A stretch of 64,000 nucleotides of DNA from Verrucomicrobiia bacterium DG1235 (GCA_000155695.1 DS990592.1:4660060-4724059); one strand, 5' to 3'; positions 26,124-35,683 are shown, counted from the stretch's first letter. The notes: a model not told the origin generated them from the letters alone. Program-made: numbers and translations.

Positions 26124-27656
26124 ATGGCATTCGGAGCACTCAGTAGCGGAATTAGCGCCCTTAACAGTTTCTCAAAGGGCATGGAAGTCATCGGTAATAA
26201 CATCGCGAATGTTAATACAGTTTCCTTTAAGTCTTCACGTATCAAGTATTCGGAGACGTTTAATCAGGTCCTCAAGCAATCAGCCCCATCTCCATCGAGC
26301 GGAGATCGTTCCAATGTTCAGGCGTCTCAAGTCGGTCTGGGTGTGCAAGTCGAAGGTATTGTGGGTCAGTTCCACCAGGGCGGTTTGTCATCCACGAATC
26401 AGCTGACTGACTTGGCGATATCCGGCGAGGGTTTCTTTCTTGTTGAAGATCCAAAAAATGCTACCTCTCAGTTTGCTACTCGCGGTGGTGATTTTCGTAT
26501 CGATGACAGAGGATTTCTCGTAACGAGTGGCGGTATGCGCGTCCAAGGTCTGACGGGTGGATCAATCGGTTTCGAAGTGGATGTGGGTGAAGACGGCAAG
26601 TGGCAATTTGTTCCGAACGAAGACACTCAAAATGGTACGATCGCTCCGGAATCTTACGGTGATATACGTTTGGACTACGATAAGGGTGACGCCGAAGTTG
26701 TGAATTCCAAGCACACGAGTGGAACTTTAGCTCGTAACTCCGTGATGTTCACCAATGACTTGGTTGGACGCGATGCTAGTGGCAATGCCGTTTTGGGAAG
26801 TATCCCAACTCCAGATGGTAACGGCGTTATCGATACCGACTCAGTCGTTTATGGAGACGCTAGTAATCCGCACCGTGTTGGATCTTTCGTTTTTTCGACA
26901 AATTCCGATGGTGATGCCACTGGAGTGGAAGGCGTGACTGGATGGCATGCCTTTATGGAAGAAGCTGTCGCAAATTTGAAGACGCTACGAAATGTCAGTA
27001 ATGAAGGTAGTCTTACAGGCGTTGTGACTGATGCAGAGATCGAACAGGCAGTAAGTAGTGATTTCTTTTATGCGATGTTTGGAGCTGATATAGATGCAGC
27101 AGCAAACATCAATATGGATGGCACTGCCGTACAGCAATTGATGATCGGTAATGGTGATTTAACCTGGAATAATACAATCGACGAGCAGGCAACTGTAACT
27201 GCTATAATGGAAAGCTTTCCGGGCTCTTTGACCGAAGCTGAATCTCTGATTAGTGCGGTGCGAGCTGATAAGACTCCTGAGCTGAGTCGATTCTCCATCG
27301 ATGATCAGGGTAGTATCGTCTATTTCTTGAATAATGGTGATAGTTTTGAGCGCGGTCAGATTCAGTTGATAGATTTTAATGACAAGACGGCTCTGATTCG
27401 CGAAGGTCAGAATTTATATAGTAGTTTTGGTGCCGCTGGTGTTAAGGAATCTCAGAATGGAAATATAGACGGCCTTCAGGTTGCCGGAACAAATGGTCTG
27501 GGATCTATACAGCAAGGAGCTCTTGAGCTTTCGAATGTGGATCTCACCAACGAATTTGCCAATATGATAACCACACAGCGTGGTTTTCAGGCGGGATCCC
27601 GTATCATTACGGTATCCGATGACATTCTTCAGGAAGTCGTAAACCTGAAGCGATAA
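26124..27656 (+). CDS. flgE: FlgE, flagellar hook protein
   Basis: 510 residues. Hook subunit. N-terminal MAFGALSSGISALNSFSKGM, GNNIANVNTVSFKSSR and C-terminal NVDLTNEFANMITTQRGFQAGSR form the D0/D1 helices; DLAISGEGFFLVED is the conserved hook beta motif. The middle (about 150-400) is a variable outer domain. A repetitive AACCAACTAACTAACC/TAGTAAG stretch without genes separates it from fliL. Confidence 0.96.
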   Translation: MAFGALSSGISALNSFSKGMEVIGNNIANVNTVSFKSSRIKYSETFNQVLKQSAPSPSSGDRSNVQASQVGLGVQVEGIVGQFHQGGLSSTNQLTDLAISGEGFFLVEDPKNATSQFATRGGDFRIDDRGFLVTSGGMRVQGLTGGSIGFEVDVGEDGKWQFVPNEDTQNGTIAPESYGDIRLDYDKGDAEVVNSKHTSGTLARNSVMFTNDLVGRDASGNAVLGSIPTPDGNGVIDTDSVVYGDASNPHRVGSFVFSTNSDGDATGVEGVTGWHAFMEEAVANLKTLRNVSNEGSLTGVVTDAEIEQAVSSDFFYAMFGADIDAAANINMDGTAVQQLMIGNGDLTWNNTIDEQATVTAIMESFPGSLTEAESLISAVRADKTPELSRFSIDDQGSIVYFLNNGDSFERGQIQLIDFNDKTALIREGQNLYSSFGAAGVKESQNGNIDGLQVAGTNGLGSIQQGALELSNVDLTNEFANMITTQRGFQAGSRIITVSDDILQEVVNLKR

Positions 27657-27714
27657 ACCAACCAACTAACTAACCTAGTAGTAAGTAGTAACTAACCCCC
27701 AAAGACTGAATAGA

Positions 27715-28242
27715 ATGGCAGAAGAACAAGCAGCTTCAGAAGCTCCTAAACAGTCCGCGAAGGGTGGAGGAGGTAGCGGGATGATTCCCGCCCTCCTCGT
27801 CATCGTGCTCATGCCGGTGATCTCATTCGCGATGTTTAAATTTATGATTATTCCGATGATCAAAGCCGAGCTCCCCGAGCATGGGGAAGAGGCGCAGATC
27901 ACTGCGGAGGATCTAGAGATCACCTACGACGAGTCGGGCACCGAGTACAGCGTTGTGTTTGAGCCAGTGGTGGCGAATGTGAAGGGTACGAGTCAGACGC
28001 GTTTCATCCAGGCGATCTTCACTGTCTACGGAACGCACCCGGATTTTGAATCATTGGTAGAGGGCAAGAAGGATCGTCTTCGCGATCATGCTGATAGTAT
28101 ATTGGGCAATCTGACCTTGGCTGATCTGGAGCGTCGCGAGATGAAAAACATCGTTCGCAACCAGTTGCGAGAAGGCTTTAATCATAAGATCGGTAAGCCG
28201 ATCGTTGAGGACATCTCATTCTCCCAATTCGTAGTTCAATAG
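27715..28242 (+). CDS. fliL: FliL, stator-associated membrane protein
   Basis: 175 residues. Single membrane helix (about 22-46, MIPALLVIVLMPVISFAMFKFM) after a Gly/Ala/Lys-rich cytoplasmic stub, then the periplasmic stomatin-like domain (FEPVVANVKGTSQTRFIQAIF, LRDHADSILGNLTLADLERREM). FliL rings surround the MotAB stator in other species. Precedes fliM by ten bases. Confidence 0.9.
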   Translation: MAEEQAASEAPKQSAKGGGGSGMIPALLVIVLMPVISFAMFKFMIIPMIKAELPEHGEEAQITAEDLEITYDESGTEYSVVFEPVVANVKGTSQTRFIQAIFTVYGTHPDFESLVEGKKDRLRDHADSILGNLTLADLERREMKNIVRNQLREGFNHKIGKPIVEDISFSQFVVQ

Positions 28243-28252
28243 GCGAATCCAA

Positions 28253-29269
28253 ATGGCTGACGATCCTACAGAAGGCGAACTGCTAAACCAAACCGACATC
28301 GATGCTCTTATCCAAGAGGCGATGGAGGAGCCGGAGGAGATTATATATGATCCTGAAGGCAACAAGGTTAAGACCCCGAAAGGGACACGCATCGAACCTT
28401 ATGATTTTCGCAATCCGATCTTTCTTACGGAGGTTGAGCTGCGAAGGGTTCGAATTCGTCACGAGGAGTTTATTCGTTATCTAGCGGCTCGTCTTTCAAT
28501 CTTTTTGCGTTTGGAGTATTCTCTGAAGATGTCGCGTCTATCGACGCTGACTTATAGCAAGTTTACTGAGACAATCCCGAATCCCGCCCATGTAGTACTC
28601 TTCAAAATCGAGCAGCTCTTTGGGGTAGGTGTAATTGATATCAATCCGCGCCTCGCTCTCACTATGGTGGATCGCATGCTCGGCGGCAAGGGGCACTCTG
28701 TACAAGGGGAGCGCTACCTCACGGAGATCGAAACCAATCTCGTCGACGACGTAGTCGGCATTGTATTGGAAGAGTGGTGTCGCCAGTGGAAAAGCGAGCA
28801 GGAGCTGGATACAACTATCATTGGGCACGAGAGCAACGGTCGCTTTTTGGAGACGTCTCCGGCGGATGCGATCATGTTGGTGCTGTCAATGGAAGCGGGA
28901 GTGGGTGACTGTTCGGAGACCATTCAGATCGGACTTCCGTATTATACGCTCGAGCCAATCATTAAGCGGATGCACGAAGCTAAGGAAAAAGACCTTGGCA
29001 TGGATCTCACTCAGGCGGAGAGCAGTTGGCAGTCGAGCTTCAATCAAATAGACATTCCAGTTCAGGCTGAATGGGATGGGCAGACGCTTACCACAAAAGA
29101 AGTTATGAACCTGCGACCGGGAGATGTTATTCGCTTTCCCAAGACGGTGTTGAAGGACACGCGTGTAAGACTTTCTAATTCAATAAAATTTACTGGAGAA
29201 GTCGGCCTCGAGAATGATCGAGTCGCCGTGAAACTTGATAAAAAGCTAGAAGAGGAATCGCCTGAATAA
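28253..29269 (+). CDS. fliM: FliM, flagellar motor switch protein
   Basis: 338 residues. C-ring protein that binds phospho-CheY at its N-terminus: NQTDIDALIQEAMEE resembles the EIDALL-type CheY site. The middle domain has the GGxG-type signature VDRMLGGKGHSVQGER, and the C-terminus the SpoA-like domain (IPVQAEWDGQTLTTKEVMNLRPGDVI). Its stop overlaps the fliN start (TAATG). Confidence 0.96.
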   Translation: MADDPTEGELLNQTDIDALIQEAMEEPEEIIYDPEGNKVKTPKGTRIEPYDFRNPIFLTEVELRRVRIRHEEFIRYLAARLSIFLRLEYSLKMSRLSTLTYSKFTETIPNPAHVVLFKIEQLFGVGVIDINPRLALTMVDRMLGGKGHSVQGERYLTEIETNLVDDVVGIVLEEWCRQWKSEQELDTTIIGHESNGRFLETSPADAIMLVLSMEAGVGDCSETIQIGLPYYTLEPIIKRMHEAKEKDLGMDLTQAESSWQSSFNQIDIPVQAEWDGQTLTTKEVMNLRPGDVIRFPKTVLKDTRVRLSNSIKFTGEVGLENDRVAVKLDKKLEEESPE

Positions 29270-29523
29270 TGAACATGCTAGAAGAAACAAAAGACCTAGG
29301 CCTCTTGATGGACGTGCGCGTGAAGCTCACCGTCCAGCTTGGATCTTGCCGTATGCCGATGCGCGAAGTTATGGAGCTCGTGCCAGGATCTGTTATACAG
29401 CTTAACCAAGAAGCGAAGGACCCGGTAGGTCTCTACATTAATGACAAGCTCATCGCCTATGGCGAGGTAGTAGTCGTAGAGGATAATTTCGGAATCAAGA
29501 TCACCGAGATGGCAAACGGCTAG
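29269..29523 (+). CDS. fliN: FliN, flagellar motor switch protein
   Basis: 84 residues, the minimal SpoA domain: VRVKLTVQLGSCRMPMREVM, LVPGSVIQLNQEAKDPVGLYIND, IAYGEVVVVEDNFGIKITEM. Forms the base of the C ring with FliM. One-base overlap with fliM; followed by a strong terminator. Confidence 0.95.
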   Translation: MNMLEETKDLGLLMDVRVKLTVQLGSCRMPMREVMELVPGSVIQLNQEAKDPVGLYINDKLIAYGEVVVVEDNFGIKITEMANG

Positions 29524-29572
29524 CGAACGGCTCCCGCTGGCGAGACATATTTGATACGCAACTGAAATGTTT

Positions 29573-29613
29573 AAGAAGCCGCGCCCTTGTGAAGAGGGGC
29601 GCGGCTTCTTTGT
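29573..29613 (+). terminator. Strong terminator after fliN
   Basis: Perfect 14-bp GC-rich stem (29573-29586 AAGAAGCCGCGCCC with 29597-29610) and a ten-base loop; the descending arm ends in TTCTTTG. Ends the flgD-fliN operon and, being symmetric with a run of A before the stem, could act on both strands. Confidence 0.88.
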
Positions 29614-29760
29614 GCCCATTGCTCCCATTGCGGCGACCTCCGCAAAGGCCACGGCAAAATCGTTTCGCCACGGATTCTCCAGAACCCTTTTTTTTCGCCA
29701 CCCGCCAAGATTGGCGCAAGAGCGCAAAAGCCTCTTCGAAACGAGGGCGGCGGGGAGTAA

Positions 29761-29800
29761 GGCGCAATCCAATGTCTAACGTTAGACATTGGATTGCGCC
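29761..29800. repeat. 40-bp perfect palindrome
   Basis: Two 20-bp arms, GGCGCAATCCAATGTCTAAC and its exact reverse complement, meet without a spacer. No T run follows, so it is not a standard terminator. It could extrude as a cruciform or bind a dimeric protein. It lies between the flgD-fliN terminator and the fliO promoter, about 155 bp before the -24 box. Confidence 0.9.
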
Positions 29801-29877
29801 GAAAGGTGAGGCGGCCGGTTGTGGTGGTGTTCGGGGAGGTCTGATTTTCGACTAGGAAAATACTGCCTATACGGATA

Positions 29878-29887
29878 ATTCCGGAAT
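29878..29887. promoter_or_regulatory. ATTCCGGAAT palindrome upstream of fliO promoter
   Basis: Ten-base perfect palindrome about 68 bases before the -24 element of the fliO promoter, a distance suited to an enhancer site for an RpoN activator. No equivalent was seen at the other three sigma-54 promoters, so the role is speculative. Confidence 0.25.
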
Positions 29888-29952
29888 AACTTAAATGTTT
29901 TTTGAGATTTTATAGCGTTTGCTATCAGGGACTTAGGTTTGTGTTGGTTTCT

Positions 29953-29970
29953 TTGGCACCTCGGTTGCTA
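29953..29970 (+). promoter_or_regulatory. Sigma-54 promoter of fliO operon
   Basis: TTGGCACCTCGGTTGCTA: full TTGGCAC box with GG at 29955-29956 and GC at 29967-29968, ten bases between. The best match to the RpoN consensus in the window. Expected start near 29980, 21 bases before the fliO ATG. Confidence 0.9.
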
Positions 29971-30000
29971 AGACATGAGCGCACCAACCACTAACCACCT

Positions 30001-30489
30001 ATGTCCGTCCGTTCCACAATTGTCGCGTTCATCACATTCGCGACGCTAACACTTTGCCAAACCTCCCTCGCTGTAGATTCGGATCAGTTGATTGATCCGT
30101 CTCGGACCGTCGTTGAGGATTCGGAAGAAAAGTCTTCCGACGCGATGCAGGGCCTGTTTTCGGGCGAGGCTACCTCTTCCGGGGCGCTTATCACTTTCGT
30201 TGGCTATGCCGTCATCATCGGAGCTTTGGCGGTCGTCGTCTGGTATCTCTTTAAGCGGGGACTTATTCGAAAGCCTTTCGCTAAGGGGGAGGGCAAACTG
30301 AAGGTTGCCGAGACGCGTATGCTCGGAAATCGCCAGTTCATTTCTGTAATCGAATACGAGGATCAGAAGATCCTGATCGGAGTAGGGCCTGGCAAAATCG
30401 ACTACCTTACGACGCTGCGAAGCTATTCGAATGAATTTCCGCAAGTAGATGCTCCTATCGAGCAAACGGGCCAAGGAGGACACGCGTGA
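30001..30489 (+). CDS. fliO: FliO, export gate assembly protein
   Basis: 162 residues. Signal-like N-terminus (MSVRSTIVAFITFATLTLCQTSLA), a short periplasmic acidic part, one membrane helix (about 62-84, LITFVGYAVIIGALAVVVWYLF) and the FliO/FliZ-type cytoplasmic domain (KLKVAETRMLGNRQFISVIEY, ILIGVGPGKIDYLTTL). FliO helps FliP assemble. GTGA overlap with fliP. Confidence 0.88.
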   Translation: MSVRSTIVAFITFATLTLCQTSLAVDSDQLIDPSRTVVEDSEEKSSDAMQGLFSGEATSSGALITFVGYAVIIGALAVVVWYLFKRGLIRKPFAKGEGKLKVAETRMLGNRQFISVIEYEDQKILIGVGPGKIDYLTTLRSYSNEFPQVDAPIEQTGQGGHA

Positions 30490-31259
30490 AGAAGAGCCTA
30501 TCCATTTTCTGGATACTCGCTATAGCGCTCTTTTGCGTGAGCGCAGCATCGGCCCAGACTGCGGCTCCGGATCCGGCTGGTTCTCCTGGACTGCAACTGA
30601 GCGTGAATATGGGCGGTGAAGACGGTCAGCAGGATGTGGGAGCAGCGATTCAAGTGCTGCTGTTGATGACCTTGCTGACTTTGGGCCCATCGATTGTGGT
30701 GCTCATGACGAGCTTCACTCGCATCATCATCGTGCTTGGGTTTGTCCGCACGGCAATTGGAGTTCACCAAGCGCCCTCGAATCAGATCATTGTTGGCCTG
30801 TCCTTGATCATCACTTTCTTCATAATGCAGCCGGTTCTCTCGAACGTGAACGACAACGCGCTGCAGCCGCTCATGGCAAAGGAGATCACCACAGCTCAAG
30901 CCTTCGAGGCAGGTTCCGGTCCGCTGCGCGAGTTCATGCTTAATCAGACGCGCTTGCAGGACATAGAGTTCTTTTTGGATCTTTCGAATTACGGACCGAC
31001 CACCGCTTCCGAGTTGCCGATGCGCGTTGTGGTACCGGCATTTGTGATGAGCGAAATTCGTACCGCTTTCAAGATGGGCTTCTTGATCTTCTTGCCCTTC
31101 ATCATGGTCGACTTCCTCGTTGGCACCACGCTTATGGCGATGGGTATGATGATGATGCCGCCAGTGGTAATTTCACTTCCGTTTAAGCTTCTGCTCTTCG
31201 TCCTCGTGGACGGATGGACGCTTGTAATCAAATCCTTGGTACAAAGTTTCAACATATGA
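30486..31259 (+). CDS. fliP: FliP, export gate protein
   Basis: 257 residues from a GTG that overlaps the fliO stop. Cleavable signal peptide (about 1-24), then four membrane helices. Family signatures: LTLGPSIVVLMTSFTRIIIVLGFVR, QAPSNQIIVGLSLIITFF, FKMGFLIFLPFIMVDFLVG and MMMMPPVVISLPFKLLLFVLVDGW. Core of the FliPQR pore. ATGA overlap with fliQ. Confidence 0.97.
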   Translation: MKKSLSIFWILAIALFCVSAASAQTAAPDPAGSPGLQLSVNMGGEDGQQDVGAAIQVLLLMTLLTLGPSIVVLMTSFTRIIIVLGFVRTAIGVHQAPSNQIIVGLSLIITFFIMQPVLSNVNDNALQPLMAKEITTAQAFEAGSGPLREFMLNQTRLQDIEFFLDLSNYGPTTASELPMRVVVPAFVMSEIRTAFKMGFLIFLPFIMVDFLVGTTLMAMGMMMMPPVVISLPFKLLLFVLVDGWTLVIKSLVQSFNI

Positions 31260-31525
31260 ATCTCGAGACCGCTATCGAACTCTTCCGTCAGGCTGTGACC
31301 AACGCTCTCATGTTGGTTAGCCCGATCCTAATCACGACGATTGTCGTCGGTTTGGTGATCAGTCTCATCCAGTCGGTGACCAGTATTCAGGAGCAAACAC
31401 TGTCGTTTGCGCCTAAGCTCTTTGCGGTGGGCGGTGTCCTAATCGTCGGCTCTTCGTGGCTATTGAAGACGCTCATGGGCTTCACTATCGAGGTGTATCA
31501 AAAGATTCCGGAGATCGCGTTTTAG
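31256..31525 (+). CDS. fliQ: FliQ, export gate protein
   Basis: 89 residues, two membrane helices. The start ATG 31256 (MNLETAIELFRQAV) overlaps the fliP stop; a longer frame upstream lies inside fliP. Contains ILITTIVVGLVISLIQSVTSIQEQTLSFAPK, the family core. Four to five copies wrap the FliP pore. Confidence 0.96.
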   Translation: MNLETAIELFRQAVTNALMLVSPILITTIVVGLVISLIQSVTSIQEQTLSFAPKLFAVGGVLIVGSSWLLKTLMGFTIEVYQKIPEIAF

Positions 31526-31555
31526 TTGCTTTAGAGAACTGAGCGTATCCAAAAG

Positions 31556-32326
31556 ATGTTTACTCTAGAAGACATAACCCTGTTTTTGCTGATCCTGACG
31601 CGTGTGCTCGGGCTTTTCTTGGCAGCGCCTGTCTTCTCCCACAAGTCGATTCCGGTGATCGCTAAAGTCACCCTGGCGGCGGCCTTTGCCATGATGGTCT
31701 TCCCGATGGTGGATCATGAGGTGGCGAATCCAGCTTCGATCTGGTCGTTGACGCTTTGGTTCGCGAAAGAGCTCACGGTTGGCCTGATGATGGGCATCGC
31801 GATTCGCATGGTTTTCTTTGTATTGGATTTCGCATCACACGTGATCACAGTTGAGATTGGTCTTCAGCCTGGCCCCGCTTTCGATCCCGGCAGCTCCTCT
31901 AGCCAAGGCAATCCTTTGGGCACGATCATCTACTTTCTAGGTCTCATGCTGCTGTTGTCCGGTAGCGAGTACAATATGCTTAGGGCCTTCATGCGGAGCT
32001 TCGAAATAGCCCCGATCGGTTTCTTTGGACTGAATTCCTTCGCTGCGGATTTTATCATTCTTAAAACGGCGGACATTTTCAGAATCGGCATTCTGATGGG
32101 GGCTCCCATCGTGGCGGTCAATTTTCTGGTGAATCTCGTATTCGCCACGCTCGGCAAGGTCGTGCCGAAGCTGAACGTATTCATTCTCAGCTTCTCCGCT
32201 CGTATCTTCCTTGGCACTACAGTGCTGACTTTAACGGTTGGTCTACTCGCTCACTACGCGATGGCCTATATCGAAGAAACTCCAGAAATGATGCTTCGCT
32301 TCATTTTCTTCAGACCTCAAGCGTAG
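31556..32326 (+). CDS. fliR: FliR, export gate protein
   Basis: 256 residues, about six membrane helices. RVLGLFLAAPVFSHKSIPVIAK, LTVGLMMGIAIRMVFFVLDFASHVI and PKLNVFILSFSARIFLG are family blocks. Completes the FliPQR pore; flhB follows after three bases. Confidence 0.95.
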   Translation: MFTLEDITLFLLILTRVLGLFLAAPVFSHKSIPVIAKVTLAAAFAMMVFPMVDHEVANPASIWSLTLWFAKELTVGLMMGIAIRMVFFVLDFASHVITVEIGLQPGPAFDPGSSSSQGNPLGTIIYFLGLMLLLSGSEYNMLRAFMRSFEIAPIGFFGLNSFAADFIILKTADIFRIGILMGAPIVAVNFLVNLVFATLGKVVPKLNVFILSFSARIFLGTTVLTLTVGLLAHYAMAYIEETPEMMLRFIFFRPQA

Positions 32327-32329
32327 ACG

Positions 32330-33439
32330 ATGGCCGATACCGATCAAGATTCGAAGACCGAAAAGCCAACTGCTAAGCGTTTGACCGACGAGCAGGAAAA
32401 AGGAAATTTTCCTCAGGCTCAGGAAGTTGGGGTTACCTTTACTTTGTTGGCTGGACTGCTCGTAGTTATGTTTTCAGGACAGACGATTGCTAGTAACGCC
32501 TTTAGCTTTTCGTCCTCGATTCTCGGAAACCTTAGCTCGATTGATCTTTCGACGAATAACATAAGCTATTTCTTTAACGAAGTGATTGTTGTCCTCGGCC
32601 GTCTCGCAGCTCCTTTTATGCTGGCCGGGATGGTTTCAGGCATTATTGCCGGCGGGTTGCAGACGCGTTTTCGCTTCACCCCCAAGGCGCTCGGCATCAA
32701 GTTCAATAAGCTTAACCCGATCAACGGCGCGAAGCAGCTTGTGTCCAAGGACGTGTTTGTCCGCTTTGGGATCGACCTTCTCAAGATGGGAGCAATGGGC
32801 CTGATACTGTGGGTCGCTATGCGGAAGATCATCAAGGATCCGATTTTCTATGCTCCTATCGACATCGTGCACGTCGGTATGTTCATCACGGATACGCTTG
32901 TTTATGTGTTCATTCGTCTGACGATCGCGGTCGGTCTCATCGCGATCATCAGCTATTTGTGGCAGAGCAAGAAGACGATGGACAAGATGAAGATGACCAA
33001 GGAAGAGGTAAAGCAGGAGCGTAAGGACCAGGATATGAGCCCTGAGATCCGCAAGGCTCGTATGCAGATGGCGATGCGCCTTATGCAGGGTCAGATGTTG
33101 GACGAGGTGGCTACCGCTGACGTTGTAGTGACAAATCCAACACACTACGCAGTCGCTCTGAAGTACGAGCGTGGCGTCGATTCGGCTCCAATGGTTTTGG
33201 CAAAGGGCGAGAATGCCTTCGCTCAACGCATCAAGGAGGTTGCGGCGGAGCATGGCGTACCGGTGGTCGAGAACAAGATGGTTGCTCGCATGCTTTACAA
33301 GGTGGCTCAGGTGGGAGCTGCGATTCCCATGGAGATGTTTCAGTCCGTGGCCGAGATCCTGGCCTTCGTCTACAAGACGCACCGCTACTATTTCTACAAA
33401 CTCAAAGGCCGTAGAGCCGCACTCAAGTCCGATAAGTAA
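32330..33439 (+). CDS. flhB: FlhB, export specificity switch protein
   Basis: 369 residues. Four membrane helices in the first 215 residues, then the cytoplasmic domain. The self-cleavage site NPTH is intact within VVVTNPTHYAVALKY (about 268-282). Starts with DSKTEKPTAKRLTDEQEKGN, the usual FlhB/YscU beginning. Cleavage lets FliK switch export from hook to filament. One-base overlap with flhA. Confidence 0.97.
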   Translation: MADTDQDSKTEKPTAKRLTDEQEKGNFPQAQEVGVTFTLLAGLLVVMFSGQTIASNAFSFSSSILGNLSSIDLSTNNISYFFNEVIVVLGRLAAPFMLAGMVSGIIAGGLQTRFRFTPKALGIKFNKLNPINGAKQLVSKDVFVRFGIDLLKMGAMGLILWVAMRKIIKDPIFYAPIDIVHVGMFITDTLVYVFIRLTIAVGLIAIISYLWQSKKTMDKMKMTKEEVKQERKDQDMSPEIRKARMQMAMRLMQGQMLDEVATADVVVTNPTHYAVALKYERGVDSAPMVLAKGENAFAQRIKEVAAEHGVPVVENKMVARMLYKVAQVGAAIPMEMFQSVAEILAFVYKTHRYYFYKLKGRRAALKSDK

Positions 33440-35664
33440 TGAGCGACTCGCAACAAGCTGTAAATTTTGGCAAGGCCTTTACCTTCTTAAAAAGAGGGGA
33501 TACCGCACTGGTAGCCTGCTTGTTTGGAACGGTGCTTTTGCTGGTGCTGCCGTTGCCGCCGCTGCTTTTGGATATGCTTTTGGCAGCCAGCGTGGGAGCG
33601 TCCTTGCTGATTCTTTTGATCATCGTCTACGTCAAGGAGCCATCCGAGTTTTCGGGATTCCCGACGGTGTTGCTTGGTGTCACGCTTTTTAGGCTAGGAC
33701 TGAACGTTGCGTCCACGCGTCTCATCCTTCTCGACGGCTATGCCGGTAGCGTCATCGAGTCCTTTGGCTCCTTTGTAGTGAGAAACAACTACTTGGTGGG
33801 CACGGTAATCTTCCTGATTTTGGTGGCGATTAACTTCATCGTTATCACCAAGGGCGCGGGTCGTATTGCGGAGGTTGCCGCGCGTTTCACTTTGGACGCG
33901 ATGCCCGGTAAGCAGATGGCGATCGATGCGGAGCTCAATGCTGGCATCATCGACGAGGTCAAGGCGACCAAGCGCCGCGAGAAGGTGCAGAAGGAGGCTG
34001 ACTTCTACGGTTCGATGGATGGCGCGAGCAAGTTCGTCCGAGGGGATGCCACGGCCGGTATTCTCATTACCGCGATCAATGTGCTCGGCGGTATCGCCAT
34101 CGGCATGTGGCAGCAGGGCATGAGTTTTCAGGAAGCGTTGCAGACTTTTACGCTTCTCTCGATCGGAGACGGTCTGGTTTCCCAGATCCCAGCTTTGATC
34201 ATCTCGCTTGCGGCCGGTCTTCTTGTCACTCGCACCTCGGGCGAGGGTGAAGACCTAGGAGCGCAAATCGGTGGCCAAGTGGCTGCCTATCCTAAGGCGC
34301 TCGGCGTGCTTTCCGGCATGCTGGCTCTCTTTGGGATCATTCCAGGAATGCCATTTATCCCTTTCTTCGCTTTATCGATCGCTGTCGGCATTGTCGCTAT
34401 CGCGGTCAATCGCGTGCACAACAAGAAGGCGGCGGAAGACAAGGTTAAGGAAATAGAGCAAGAAGCAAAGTCGCGCCAAGGAGCGTCGCAGGGTGGATCG
34501 GAAGATGACTCTGGGTCGAAGCACCTGCCGGCTGAATTTGAAAAACTAATAGAAGTAGACGTGTTTGCCTTAGAAATCGGATTTAACTTACTGACGCTCG
34601 CGGACAAGGCCCAAGGGGGCGATTTGCTTGAGCGTGTCACTGGAGTGCGCAAGACGCTCGCTCGCGAGCTCGGCATCGTGGTCCCGCCTATTGCCGTGCG
34701 CGACAACATGGAGCTCGACGGTCAGGAGTACCGTTTCCTTTTGCACAATAAGGAAGTTGCTCGAGGACAGGTGATGCCGAATCGCTGGATGGCGATGAAC
34801 GTATCCGGCAGCGAGACGGAGCTCAATGGCATCCCAACCAAGGAGCCGGTCTTCGGGATCGACGCGGTCTGGATCGACGAGGACGAGAAGAAGAGCGCCG
34901 AAATCAATGGTTACTCGGTGGTCGATTCCGCGTCTGTTTTGATCACTCATCTTTCGGAGGCTCTCAAGACGAATGCTCACCATTTGCTCAGTCGTCAGGA
35001 CGTGCAGAAGCTTGTCGACCATGTGGCCGAGTCTCATCCGGCGCTTGTTCAGGAGCTTATGCCGGATCTCGTATCCATAGGAACGATACATAGGGTTTTC
35101 CAAAATCTACTTAAGGAAGGCGTAGCTATTCGTAACCTGACCTTGATCCTAGAGGGCATTGGAGACTTTGCTCCAATTTCTAAGAATCCAGACGATTTAT
35201 CCGAGTACGTTCGCCGTCGCACTGGGGAGTTTTTCGTTTCGGAATACGAGTCTGAGAAGGGCGTTTTGAAGGCGATTACTATGGATCCGCGCCTTGAGCA
35301 GGTACTGGCCTCTAAGGTCCAACGCACAAATACGGATTACACACTTTCCTTAGACCCGCAGCTCGCGCAGTACCTACTCCGAGAGCTAGCCATAAAGGCT
35401 AATGACCAGATAGAAAATGGTTTATTACCTATTCTTGTAACCGCAGCTGAAATACGCTTGCCCTTCAAGAGATTCTTCGAACCTTCGCTGCCCAAGCTCA
35501 ACATCTTGAGTTACCAGGAGCTCCCGTCTAGCACCGAGATTATGAATCACGCCATCATACTGTTCCCGGATTTTGCTCAGAGGGACATGCAGACGCAGGC
35601 CCAGGCAAATGGCGCTACAAATGCCGCTCAAAACGCCCCGATGGCAGCCAGTTTCCAAAACTAG
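33439..35664 (+). CDS. flhA: FlhA, export gate protein
   Basis: 741 residues. Eight membrane helices in the first 330 residues with the FHIPEP region (TKGAGRIAEVAARFTLDAMPGKQMAIDAELNAG), a charged linker near 340-360, and the cytoplasmic nonamer-forming domain that binds chaperone-substrate pairs. The last 30 residues are Gln/Ala/Asn-rich. Translationally coupled to flhB. Confidence 0.97.
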   Translation: MSDSQQAVNFGKAFTFLKRGDTALVACLFGTVLLLVLPLPPLLLDMLLAASVGASLLILLIIVYVKEPSEFSGFPTVLLGVTLFRLGLNVASTRLILLDGYAGSVIESFGSFVVRNNYLVGTVIFLILVAINFIVITKGAGRIAEVAARFTLDAMPGKQMAIDAELNAGIIDEVKATKRREKVQKEADFYGSMDGASKFVRGDATAGILITAINVLGGIAIGMWQQGMSFQEALQTFTLLSIGDGLVSQIPALIISLAAGLLVTRTSGEGEDLGAQIGGQVAAYPKALGVLSGMLALFGIIPGMPFIPFFALSIAVGIVAIAVNRVHNKKAAEDKVKEIEQEAKSRQGASQGGSEDDSGSKHLPAEFEKLIEVDVFALEIGFNLLTLADKAQGGDLLERVTGVRKTLARELGIVVPPIAVRDNMELDGQEYRFLLHNKEVARGQVMPNRWMAMNVSGSETELNGIPTKEPVFGIDAVWIDEDEKKSAEINGYSVVDSASVLITHLSEALKTNAHHLLSRQDVQKLVDHVAESHPALVQELMPDLVSIGTIHRVFQNLLKEGVAIRNLTLILEGIGDFAPISKNPDDLSEYVRRRTGEFFVSEYESEKGVLKAITMDPRLEQVLASKVQRTNTDYTLSLDPQLAQYLLRELAIKANDQIENGLLPILVTAAEIRLPFKRFFEPSLPKLNILSYQELPSSTEIMNHAIILFPDFAQRDMQTQAQANGATNAAQNAPMAASFQN

Positions 35665-35683
35665 TTAACCGAGCCACTTTTTC

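Larger units (their letters stand above)
29524..30000 (+). other. 477-bp gap between fliN and fliO
   Basis: No gene is supported. It holds a strong terminator (29573-29613), a 40-bp perfect palindrome (29761-29800), a 10-bp palindrome ATTCCGGAAT (29878-29887) and a sigma-54 promoter (29953-29970). Confidence 0.7.

Noticed and set aside
29567-29855. Short frames between fliN and fliO
   Set aside because: They are built on the terminator and palindrome sequence and have reverse-complement mirrors; no gene support.
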